From contig CAMZLC010000059.1 of NCBI GenBank assembly GCA_947311605.1, positions 1-12,776 of the forward strand: a stretch of DNA of 12,776 bases, read 5' to 3'. Positions within the stretch are counted from its first letter, which is position 1. Each line of letters opens with the position of its first letter. This DNA is from an uncultured Sulfurovum sp. (GTDB lineage: Bacteria; Campylobacterota; Campylobacteria; Campylobacterales; Sulfurovaceae). Position numbers and translations under genes: made by a program. This document shows, piece after piece, positions 1-5,820 of this stretch. The notes below the pieces were generated by a model, which searched no databases, had not been told where the DNA came from, and saw only the letters and a list, made by a program, of their open reading frames with translations.

Positions 1-362
1 AGAAGCGGATGTTTGATACGGTACTCAAGATCAATGGTGTAGGTCCCAAGGTTGGGCTGGCGATCTGTTCTACCTTTACTCCTGCAACTTTTGCCAAGAT
101 TGTGGCCTCCAAGGATGTAGGCATGCTCAAACGCGTCCCCGGCATCGGCCCCAAGGCCGCCAGCCGTATTCTCGTAGAGTTGGCAGACTTCATTGTCAGT
201 GGAGAGGAGGGGGATGATACGCCCACCTCCAATGTAGAGGCAGTGATGGCACTGGAATCGCTGGGCTTCAAGAAAATGATGATAGAGAAGGCACTCTCAG
301 GCTGCAGTGGCGATACGGCCACGCTGGTCAAGGAGGGACTCAGAAAGTTGCAGCGACTCTAA
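1..362 (+). CDS. ruvA: Holliday junction DNA helicase subunit RuvA, C-terminal part (5' end outside window)
   Basis: RuvA binds four-way Holliday junctions as a tetramer and loads the RuvB motor for branch migration during recombinational repair. The reading frame is open from base 3 and enters the window already coding, so about 70 residues (the N-terminal OB-fold domain) are missing. What is visible is the double helix-hairpin-helix DNA-binding domain, with hairpins around NGVGPKVGLAI and VPGIGPKAASRILVEL, then an acidic flexible linker (EEGDDT). The small C-terminal domain III, which contacts RuvB, follows (NVEAVMALESLGF to the end) and closes with TAA at 360-362. The ATG at base 9 is internal, not the real start. 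The gene ends 20 bases before the flavoprotein gene, whose putative promoter lies inside the ruvA 3' end. The family call is firm. Confidence 0.95.
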   Translation, partial: KRMFDTVLKINGVGPKVGLAICSTFTPATFAKIVASKDVGMLKRVPGIGPKAASRILVELADFIVSGEEGDDTPTSNVEAVMALESLGFKKMMIEKALSGCSGDTATLVKEGLRKLQRL

Positions 363-376
363 CAATCAGCTATAAT
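348..376 (+). promoter_or_regulatory. Putative promoter for the flavoprotein gene, predicting a leaderless mRNA
   Basis: A perfect TATAAT hexamer lies at 371-376, with TTGCAG at 348-353 (three of six matches to a -35 box, all in TTG) after a 17-base spacer. The ATG at 383 starts six bases after the hexamer, where transcription would normally begin, and no Shine-Dalgarno sequence precedes it. The -35 half lies within ruvA. This is a sequence-only prediction. Confidence 0.5.
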
Positions 377-382
377 GCTACG

Positions 383-1525
383 ATGAAAAAAACCTACAAA
401 ACGATCATTATAGGGGCAGGTGCTTCGGGGTTGATGCTTGCATCACTGTTGGAGGAAAAAAGCAATGTACTCTTGATCGATACCAATTTGCGCATCGGTG
501 CAAAGATCGCGATCTCAGGGGGCGGAAAATGCAACCTTACCAATGCACATGTCAGCAGCGACAATTATCTGGGGGCGGAGTGGTTTGTGCAGTCTGTGCT
601 GGATCGCTTTGATCAACATGCGGTGCTGGCATGGTTCGCGCAGAGGGGATTGCAGCCCCAACTTCGCAAAGAGGGGCAGTACTTTTGCCCAAACAGTGCT
701 GATGAGGTACTGGAGGTTTTCAGGCGCGAGCTTGTAGATGTGGCTATGCAATTGGGTACAAGCGTGACGGAAATTTCGCAGACTGAGGGTGGTTTTGTGG
801 TCAAGACGGACAGAGGTGCCGTGTCCTCTGAGCATCTAGTGGTAGCCTCCGGCGGGCTGAGTTTTTCCAGGATCGGGGCTTCAGGGATCGGGTTTGAGGT
901 CGCCAGATGTTTTGGCCACACAGTGAGACCACTTGCCCCTGCACTGGTAGGCTTCACGGTACAAAAAGAGCAGTTTTTTTTCAAGGAGCTGAGTGGCGCT
1001 TCGATACCGGTAGAGATCACCGTGGGCGAAAAGATCTTCGGCGGTGATCTGCTTTTTACACACAAGGGGATCAGCGGTCCCGCAGTACTCAATGCATCGC
1101 TCTATTGGAAAAAAGGAAAGATTACGATAGATTTTTTGCCGCACTTTTTGCCGGCGTCCATCAAGGGGAGCAGAAAACAGCTCTCTACGCTGCTTCCTCT
1201 CCCTAAAAAAGTAGCCAAACGCTTTTTGACAGTGTTGAATATTTCAGACAAGCCTGCGGTGGAGGTATCTGTCGATGCATGGGACAAGCTCTCCATACTT
1301 TACCGCTACAGTTTTGCACCGGCAGGTACCTTCGGCTATACCAAAGCAGAGGTGACCAGAGGTGGCGTGGCATGTGAGGAGATCGACCCCTATACCCTGA
1401 TGAGTTTCAAGAAAGAAAACCTCTACTTCATAGGTGAGGTGCTGGATGTGGCAGGTGAACTGGGCGGGTACAATTTCCAGTGGGCATTTGCCTCTGCATA
1501 CGGCTGCGCAAAGAGCCTTGATTAA
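383..1525 (+). CDS. HI0933/YhiN-family NAD(P)/FAD-dependent oxidoreductase
   Basis: A 380-residue predicted soluble flavoprotein of the HI0933 (YhiN, also called BaiN-like) family, whose physiological substrate is not settled. The N-terminus has a Rossmann dinucleotide-binding motif, GAGASG at residues 11-16, followed by the family hallmark ISGGGKCNLTN (about 44-54). A second conserved glycine-rich stretch, VVASGGLSFSRIGASGIGF, lies near the middle. The C-terminal FAD-contacting motif GELGGYNFQWAFASAYG ends the protein. Length is close to the usual 390-420 residues. The ATG at 383 gives the best N-terminus because the beta-strand leading into GAGASG follows directly. There is no ribosome-binding site; a -10 hexamer six bases upstream suggests leaderless expression. 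The stop codon overlaps the first of three phased TTAACTA repeats belonging to the next gene. A role in the neighbouring envelope cluster is not evident. Confidence 0.92.
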   Translation: MKKTYKTIIIGAGASGLMLASLLEEKSNVLLIDTNLRIGAKIAISGGGKCNLTNAHVSSDNYLGAEWFVQSVLDRFDQHAVLAWFAQRGLQPQLRKEGQYFCPNSADEVLEVFRRELVDVAMQLGTSVTEISQTEGGFVVKTDRGAVSSEHLVVASGGLSFSRIGASGIGFEVARCFGHTVRPLAPALVGFTVQKEQFFFKELSGASIPVEITVGEKIFGGDLLFTHKGISGPAVLNASLYWKKGKITIDFLPHFLPASIKGSRKQLSTLLPLPKKVAKRFLTVLNISDKPAVEVSVDAWDKLSILYRYSFAPAGTFGYTKAEVTRGGVACEEIDPYTLMSFKKENLYFIGEVLDVAGELGGYNFQWAFASAYGCAKSLD

Positions 1526-1550
1526 CTATCTATTAACTAATTATTAACTA
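1522..1550 (+). repeat. Three phased TTAACTA direct repeats, probable regulator-binding site
   Basis: TTAACTA occurs exactly at 1522-1528, 1533-1539 and 1544-1550, a strict 11-base period that puts all copies on one face of the helix. OmpR/PhoB-type response regulators bind tandem half-sites of this spacing. The block lies 27 bases upstream of a putative -10 box (1577-1582), and its first copy overlaps the stop codon of the preceding gene. The region is AT-rich, so chance contributes, but three identical 7-mers in phase are notable. Confidence 0.55.
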
Positions 1551-1576
1551 TTCATTTTATTTTAAAGATAAATAGG

Positions 1577-1582
1577 TAGAAT
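1577..1582 (+). promoter_or_regulatory. Putative -10 box for the L,D-transpeptidase gene
   Basis: TAGAAT matches the -10 consensus at five of six positions and is preceded by an AT-rich tract (1541-1573) instead of a clear -35 box, as is common for the housekeeping sigma factor in Campylobacterota. Transcription would start near 1589, leaving a leader of about 30 bases with AAAGGA before the start codon. Confidence 0.45.
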
Positions 1583-1620
1583 AAACACTTCTTTCCGCCA
1601 GAATCAAAGGATCTTAAGTG

Positions 1621-2877
1621 ATGAAGCAAAAATTAGTATGGTTATTTATTGGAATATGGTTACTGGGCGGTTGTGCCGTCCATACGGGTCCTACTCCCAA
1701 AGGATGGAGCTATAGCCAACAGAGTGAGCTGTTAGAGATACTCAAAACAGACAAATATGCATCACTCTGTGCGCTCAAACCTTTGTATGAGCAGTATGAG
1801 AAAACAAAAAATCCTGTACTGCTCAACAAGCTCTTGGTCGGCTACGTGCAGAACCTTGCCAACAGTTGTATCGACCTTGGTGCTTTCAGGGCATCACAGA
1901 GAGACCAAGTAGCCAAAAAGATCAAAACACATTATGAGATCCAGCTGCAGAGTGCCAAAGATAGCGCCATTATGGTGCAACTCCAGACAGGAAGATCTAT
2001 CGAAGAGATTCTCAAGCCCTATATTCCTTCCTCGCCACAATTCCAAAGACTGCTCACGCATTACCACTTATTGAGATCTGGAGGCGAGAGCAAGGCATTG
2101 AAAAAAGTCAAACTCAATATCGAACGCACCAAGCTCATGAAGCCTAAAAAATGGGATACCTATGTCCTGGTCAATGTACCCGAGTACAAGTTTAGACTCT
2201 TTGAGCACGGCAGCAAGAAAATGGCATTCAATGTCATCGTCGGCAAACGGGCTTGGCAGACACCCATATTTACCTCTACGCTGAAATATATCGTGCTCAA
2301 TCCCGCATGGAATGTCCCGGACAATATTGCCAGAGCAGAATTGATCCCCAGACTGGTGCGCAATCCAAATTATCTCAAGCGTAAAAATATGGTCGTACGA
2401 AGAGACTATAATATCGCATCAGAAAACATAGATCCCAAAAGTGTCAATTGGAAACGCTATCTGACCAAAGAGTGGAAGAAAAAGAATCTTCCCTATAAAA
2501 TAATAGAGCGTTCATCCAGCAGAAATGCACTGGGAACTGTTAAATTCATGTTCCCTAACCGTTTTTCTGTCTACATGCACGACACCCAGTCCAAGAGCCT
2601 GTTCAAGCGCAAAAAAAGAGCCTACAGTCATGGATGCATTCGTCTTTCTGAGCCCCAAAAGCTTCTCAAGCATGTTTCTGACGTGTACACCTCGAATGGA
2701 TATGCCTCAGTGCAGAAACGCTCTCATACAAAAAAGACCAATTATGTAAATCTCAAAGAACAGATTCCGGTCAACATCGTCTATTTTACCGCCTATGTAG
2801 ATGAGGGAGGCACATTACACTTTTTTGATGATGTGTATGGGTTCGACAAGAGTCAGAAGCTTAGAGGAGCACTCTAG
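1621..2877 (+). CDS. Lipoprotein L,D-transpeptidase (YcbB/YkuD family)
   Basis: The enzyme is expected to make or exchange cross-links at the third residue (L,D bonds) of peptidoglycan stems, or to attach other groups there. The N-terminus is a short hydrophobic segment ending in the lipobox LLGGC (Cys at residue 18). Ala, not Asp, follows the Cys, so outer-membrane delivery by Lol is likely. Residues about 30-150 are an uncharacterised helical region; the YkuD catalytic domain starts at about 178 (TYVLVNVPEYKFRLF). It holds the motif YMHD...SHGCIRL, with His320 and the nucleophile Cys339. At 418 residues it is much shorter than E. coli YcbB (615). A GTG at 1618 is also in frame, but the ATG at 1621 sits 10 bases after AAGG and is preferred. 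It overlaps no neighbour; the hydrolase starts four bases after its stop, suggesting one operon through murF. Confidence 0.9.
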   Translation: MKQKLVWLFIGIWLLGGCAVHTGPTPKGWSYSQQSELLEILKTDKYASLCALKPLYEQYEKTKNPVLLNKLLVGYVQNLANSCIDLGAFRASQRDQVAKKIKTHYEIQLQSAKDSAIMVQLQTGRSIEEILKPYIPSSPQFQRLLTHYHLLRSGGESKALKKVKLNIERTKLMKPKKWDTYVLVNVPEYKFRLFEHGSKKMAFNVIVGKRAWQTPIFTSTLKYIVLNPAWNVPDNIARAELIPRLVRNPNYLKRKNMVVRRDYNIASENIDPKSVNWKRYLTKEWKKKNLPYKIIERSSSRNALGTVKFMFPNRFSVYMHDTQSKSLFKRKKRAYSHGCIRLSEPQKLLKHVSDVYTSNGYASVQKRSHTKKTNYVNLKEQIPVNIVYFTAYVDEGGTLHFFDDVYGFDKSQKLRGAL

Positions 2878-2881
2878 ACAG

Positions 2882-3610
2882 ATGGCGAGAAAGCAACTCA
2901 CTTACAGGTCACAGCCTTTTACGATCAGCTATGTGCTGGTCAATCCAGGTGCCAAAAAATCTCTATTGATCCTGCATGGATGGGGCAGCAACAAGGAGAT
3001 CATGCAGCAGGCTTTTTCCCAAAAGTTTCCTGACTATAGGCATATCTATGTTGATATGCCCGGTTTCGGACACAGCAGCAATGAGATGATTCTGACGACA
3101 GAGGATTATGCCCAGGTGCTGCGCCTGTTTTTGCAGGAGATACAGAGTGAGCCTGAGATCATTATGGGGCACTCTTTTGGCGGCAAGGTGGCTACGCTAC
3201 TGGATCCGAAGTGCCTGGTACTGCTCTCCTCTGCCGGAATTCTGACCAAAAAACCCTGGTCGGTCAAACTCAAGATCGCCACAGTCAAGTTTCTCAAGCC
3301 CCTTGGTATGAAAAAGATCCGTTCACTCTTTGTGGCTCCGGATGCACAGGGGATGAGTCACGAGATGTATGGAACCTTCAAGAATGTTGTCAATGAGGAT
3401 TTTGAGTCTCAGTTTGCCAACTATCGCAGTAAGGCACTGCTTTTTTGGGGAAAAGAGGATACTGCTACGCCACTTTGGACCGCTCACAAAATCAAATCTA
3501 TGATATCAGATAGCAAGCTGTACCCACTGGATGGGGATCACTTTTTCTTTTTAAAACATGCTAAGTTTATCGAAGAGAAGATTTTGCAAGAGTGCAGTCA
3601 GAGTAGTTAG
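2882..3610 (+). CDS. Alpha/beta hydrolase associated with murF
   Basis: A 242-residue predicted cytoplasmic alpha/beta-hydrolase fold protein with unknown substrate. The oxyanion-hole motif HGWGS is at residues 32-36 and the nucleophile elbow GHSFGG at 96-101 (Ser98). The probable acid is Asp193 (WGKEDTATP) and the base His220 (GDH), so the catalytic triad is intact. A lid-like basic insertion lies around 120-180. The frame is open back to 2801, but the ATG at 2882 matches the usual N-terminus, lies just past the upstream gene's stop and has GAGGAG at 2864-2869, so the longer form overlapping the transpeptidase is rejected. The homologous position next to murF is kept in Campylobacter, which suggests an envelope-linked role, possibly esterase or thioesterase; that function is inference. 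Confidence 0.88.
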   Translation: MARKQLTYRSQPFTISYVLVNPGAKKSLLILHGWGSNKEIMQQAFSQKFPDYRHIYVDMPGFGHSSNEMILTTEDYAQVLRLFLQEIQSEPEIIMGHSFGGKVATLLDPKCLVLLSSAGILTKKPWSVKLKIATVKFLKPLGMKKIRSLFVAPDAQGMSHEMYGTFKNVVNEDFESQFANYRSKALLFWGKEDTATPLWTAHKIKSMISDSKLYPLDGDHFFFLKHAKFIEEKILQECSQSS

Positions 3611-3620
3611 GGAGTTTTTT

Positions 3621-5030
3621 ATGTATATGATCAATTTGTTAGGGTATTTTATATTTGTAGCGTCAATTGGCTATTATCTGATCAGCAATCTACAGTGGTA
3701 TAGCTATAAGATAGATAGAGTCCTATTTCATCATACCAAATCTTGGTGGCACTTATTATATTTTGTCGTTCCGTTTGTTTTGTATATGGCTGCCAACTAT
3801 TATGGTGGATATGGCTATGTTGTAGCGACTATCTATCTGCCACTTTTGTATATGTGGTTTAGAGGGCTTGATAAGCCACTTGTTTGGACAGGCAGGGTCA
3901 AAAGATTTTTTGCTATTTTGCTATTTGCGGCTATGTTTGTGGCTCTTGTATTCGGTAAATATACGATTTTGATACCGCTTATAGTGGCTTATCTGTTGTC
4001 TCTATATATAGAAAAGATGCTCTTTAGTGGATTTAAAAATAGAGCTAAAAAGCGTTTGGAGAGTATGGATGATCTGATAGTCATAGGTGTGACAGCAAGC
4101 TATGGTAAAACAAGTATCAAAAACTTTATAGCTCATCTGCTCTCAGCCAAATACCGCACCTATGCAACACCTCGTTCAGTCAATACGCTCGGAGGTGTAG
4201 TTAAAGATATCAACGAAGATCTACCCGTAGATGCTCAAGTATATGTCGTAGAGATGGGTGCTAGAGGAGAGGGGGATATCGCTGAGATCTCTACCTTTGT
4301 CAATCCTCACTATGTGGTGGTGGGCAAGATAGGACCTGCACATATTGAATACTTCAAGACGATGGAGCATATCCGCAACACCAAAATGGAGATCATGCAG
4401 ACAAAGAGACTCCGTCAAGCGTGGATACACGAGAGTGTCCATGTCAAGCCAGAATCCAATATCCAAACTTTTGGAGAGGATATAGAAGATATCGAAGCAA
4501 CACTGGAGGGTACCGGCTTTACGCTGGAGGGAGTGAGATACCGTGCCATGATACTTGGAGCCTTCAATGCCACCAACCTGGCTGCATCCGTCAAAGTCAC
4601 CAAAGCACTGGGGCTTAGTGATGCGCAGATCCAAAAGCAGCTCTCTACGCTCAAGCCGGTAGATCACAGACTCCAGCGCATTGATGCGGGCGGCAAGGTG
4701 ATACTCGATGACAGCTTCAACGGCAATATCGATGGTATGATGGCGGCTTTTGATCTGGCATCATCCTACAGCGGTCGCAAGGTGGTCATCACCCCGGGGC
4801 TCGTCGAGGCAGACGAAGCAATGAACATCAAAGTGGCCAAGAGAGCTAACGAGATCTTTGATCTGGTGATCGTGACCGGGGATCTGAACGACGAGATATT
4901 CAGATCCTATGTGGATAAAGAGAAGCTACTCAAACTCGCCTCCAAGAGTGAGATGGAGCAGATGCTAGCTGAGCAGACATATCCGGGGGATCTGATCCTC
5001 TTTGCCAACGATGCGCCAAGCTTTGTATAG
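3621..5030 (+). CDS. murF: MurF-type UDP-MurNAc-tripeptide--D-Ala-D-Ala ligase with N-terminal membrane domain
   Basis: Mur ligases of this type add D-Ala-D-Ala to the UDP-MurNAc-tripeptide, the last cytoplasmic step of peptidoglycan precursor synthesis. This 469-residue protein starts with about 130 mostly hydrophobic residues, with segments near 3-23, 42-60, 64-80, 95-111 and 115-130, then the Mur-ligase catalytic domain. The ATP-binding loop GVTASYGKTS is at 156-165 (Lys163), followed by TPRSVNTLGGV, VVEMGARGEGDI, and the substrate and C-terminal domain motifs DHRLQR and ILDDSFNGN. The Campylobacterota-style ending LILFANDAPSFV is present. The ATG at 3621 has AGGGAG six bases upstream, overlapping the hydrolase stop; an in-frame ATG at 3558 inside the hydrolase is rejected. 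The membrane half is AT-richer than the ligase half, probably reflecting hydrophobic codons. The fused membrane domain is unlike E. coli MurF. Confidence 0.9.
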   Translation: MYMINLLGYFIFVASIGYYLISNLQWYSYKIDRVLFHHTKSWWHLLYFVVPFVLYMAANYYGGYGYVVATIYLPLLYMWFRGLDKPLVWTGRVKRFFAILLFAAMFVALVFGKYTILIPLIVAYLLSLYIEKMLFSGFKNRAKKRLESMDDLIVIGVTASYGKTSIKNFIAHLLSAKYRTYATPRSVNTLGGVVKDINEDLPVDAQVYVVEMGARGEGDIAEISTFVNPHYVVVGKIGPAHIEYFKTMEHIRNTKMEIMQTKRLRQAWIHESVHVKPESNIQTFGEDIEDIEATLEGTGFTLEGVRYRAMILGAFNATNLAASVKVTKALGLSDAQIQKQLSTLKPVDHRLQRIDAGGKVILDDSFNGNIDGMMAAFDLASSYSGRKVVITPGLVEADEAMNIKVAKRANEIFDLVIVTGDLNDEIFRSYVDKEKLLKLASKSEMEQMLAEQTYPGDLILFANDAPSFV

Positions 5031-5032
5031 GG

Positions 5033-5650
5033 CTACAACCCCTTCATTACCACACTGTATATCTGTTCTACTTCGCTGTCATTGAGATAGAGTGTTTTCC
5101 CCTCTTCCAAAACAAAGGAGATGCTCTTTTTTGAGAGAGGGGAGGCGTAGATGCATGTAGGGTGTGCCGGTTTGAGGGCAGCCATCAGGGATACTTCCTC
5201 TCCCAGTGTCTTTTCGCAGATATAGCAGGAGACAAGAGGATAGAGTCTGCCTTCATGCCTGAGCAGGGCGAGGTAGCTTTCAACGATGATGCGTTTGGGA
5301 TTTTGTCTGTCCCATTTGCGTGCTGCATTGAGCAGCAGATCAAAATAGAAGCTGTCTATCTCTTCGGTATCCCGCAAGTGCGGTTCGAAAAGTTTGATAA
5401 ATTGCTGCCAGAGCATCAGCCTGTTGCGCTCTCTCAGCCAGGGGAATCCCATCTGAGAGAGACCGCGCATCCTGGGCATGAATCTGCCATCTTCGCCCTC
5501 TACCTCAAAATCGATCAGGTGTCCCAGCTGGAGTATCGAGTGCCGTGCACCAAAGAAGCGGTAATAGCTCTGTATATGATGCTCAGTCAATACGACAGCG
5601 ATGCTGTCCTCATTTTTGGCACGGCGCAATGCCACTACAAAACCTTTCAT
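5033..5650 (-). CDS. recO: DNA repair protein RecO, short Campylobacterota form
   Basis: RecO works with RecR to load RecA onto SSB-covered single-stranded DNA in the RecF pathway. The 205-residue protein matches the short epsilonproteobacterial RecO: an N-terminal OB-fold beginning MKGFVVALRRAKNEDS (the first residues of RecO families regularly read 'KGFVL...'), a central helical bundle (about 75-135), and a candidate zinc site made of Cys142, Cys145, His163 and Cys166 (CYIC...HPTC) instead of four cysteines. It lies alone on the minus strand, and its stop is two bases from the murF stop, so the two genes converge without room for a terminator between them. No ribosome-binding site precedes the ATG; a -10-like TATACT ends six bases before it. 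The name rests on overall pattern and length, as RecO sequences diverge strongly. Confidence 0.82.
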   Translation of the reverse strand: MKGFVVALRRAKNEDSIAVVLTEHHIQSYYRFFGARHSILQLGHLIDFEVEGEDGRFMPRMRGLSQMGFPWLRERNRLMLWQQFIKLFEPHLRDTEEIDSFYFDLLLNAARKWDRQNPKRIIVESYLALLRHEGRLYPLVSCYICEKTLGEEVSLMAALKPAHPTCIYASPLSKKSISFVLEEGKTLYLNDSEVEQIYSVVMKGL

Positions 5651-5656
5651 GGGCTA

Positions 5657-5662
5657 AGTATA
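5657..5662 (-). promoter_or_regulatory. Putative -10 box of recO, predicting a leaderless mRNA
   Basis: Read on the minus strand, TATACT (five of six matches) is followed by exactly six bases (TAGCCC) and then the recO ATG. Transcription would start at or next to the A of the start codon. A weak -35-like TTTAAG lies 17 bases upstream (5680-5685). The geometry is the same as for the flavoprotein gene. Confidence 0.45.
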
Positions 5663-5664
5663 AC

Positions 5665-5681
5665 AGTTTCTTGTTGAAACT
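5665..5681. promoter_or_regulatory. Inverted repeat AGTTTC-N5-GAAACT in the recO promoter
   Basis: A perfect 6-base dyad (arms 5665-5670 and 5676-5681) with a TTGTT centre. It falls between the -10 and -35 positions proposed for recO, a place where a dimeric repressor would block polymerase. It has no T-run on either strand, so an operator is more plausible than a terminator. The regulator is unknown and a chance occurrence is possible. Confidence 0.35.
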
Positions 5682-5718
5682 TAAATCAGGACAGTGTGTA
5701 TCGAAATGCAATTATTTT

Positions 5719-5734
5719 GTAACCAAATCGTAAC
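5719..5734 (+). repeat. Two 11-base-phased GTAAC repeats upstream of the transporter operon
   Basis: GTAAC occurs at 5719-5723 and 5730-5734, an 11-base period; a degenerate third unit, GCAAT, is in phase at 5708-5712. The TAAC core and the phase match the TTAACTA repeats upstream of the L,D-transpeptidase gene. In both cases the first clear repeat begins 55 bases before a -10-like hexamer (here TATACT at 5774). A response-regulator site is the simplest reading. Confidence 0.45.
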
Positions 5735-5770
5735 TATCCCCTCATATTTATCTAAAACTACAGAAATTCG

Positions 5771-5779
5771 TATTATACT
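5771..5779 (+). promoter_or_regulatory. Putative -10 region of the transporter operon
   Basis: Overlapping hexamers TATTAT (5771-5776) and TATACT (5774-5779) each match the -10 consensus at five of six positions; there is no convincing -35 box. Transcription would start near 5783-5786, giving a leader of about 35 bases that carries AAAAGGAAG six bases before the ATG at 5821. Confidence 0.45.
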
Positions 5780-5820
5780 TATGCTGTATCGAATGATAAC
5801 ATCACCCAAAAGGAAGAAGA

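Noticed and set aside
2801..2881. Longer N-terminus for the alpha/beta hydrolase
   Set aside because: The extra 27 residues overlap the end of the transpeptidase gene in another frame and look unlike a protein N-terminus. The ATG at 2882 follows the upstream stop and has GAGGAG upstream.
3558..3620. MurF start at an upstream in-frame ATG within the hydrolase gene
   Set aside because: No ribosome-binding site there, while the ATG at 3621 has AGGGAG at ideal distance and begins directly with the first membrane segment.
3621..4100. Horizontal transfer or recent fusion of the AT-rich membrane half of murF
   Set aside because: Runs of hydrophobic residues favour AT-rich codons (Ile, Phe, Leu, Tyr), which explains the shift; the position of the domain fits the usual Campylobacterota MurF.
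5162..5677. Plus-strand open frame of 171 codons opposite recO
   Set aside because: No family resemblance and no ribosome-binding site; the minus-strand frame matches RecO in length, start and zinc-site residues.
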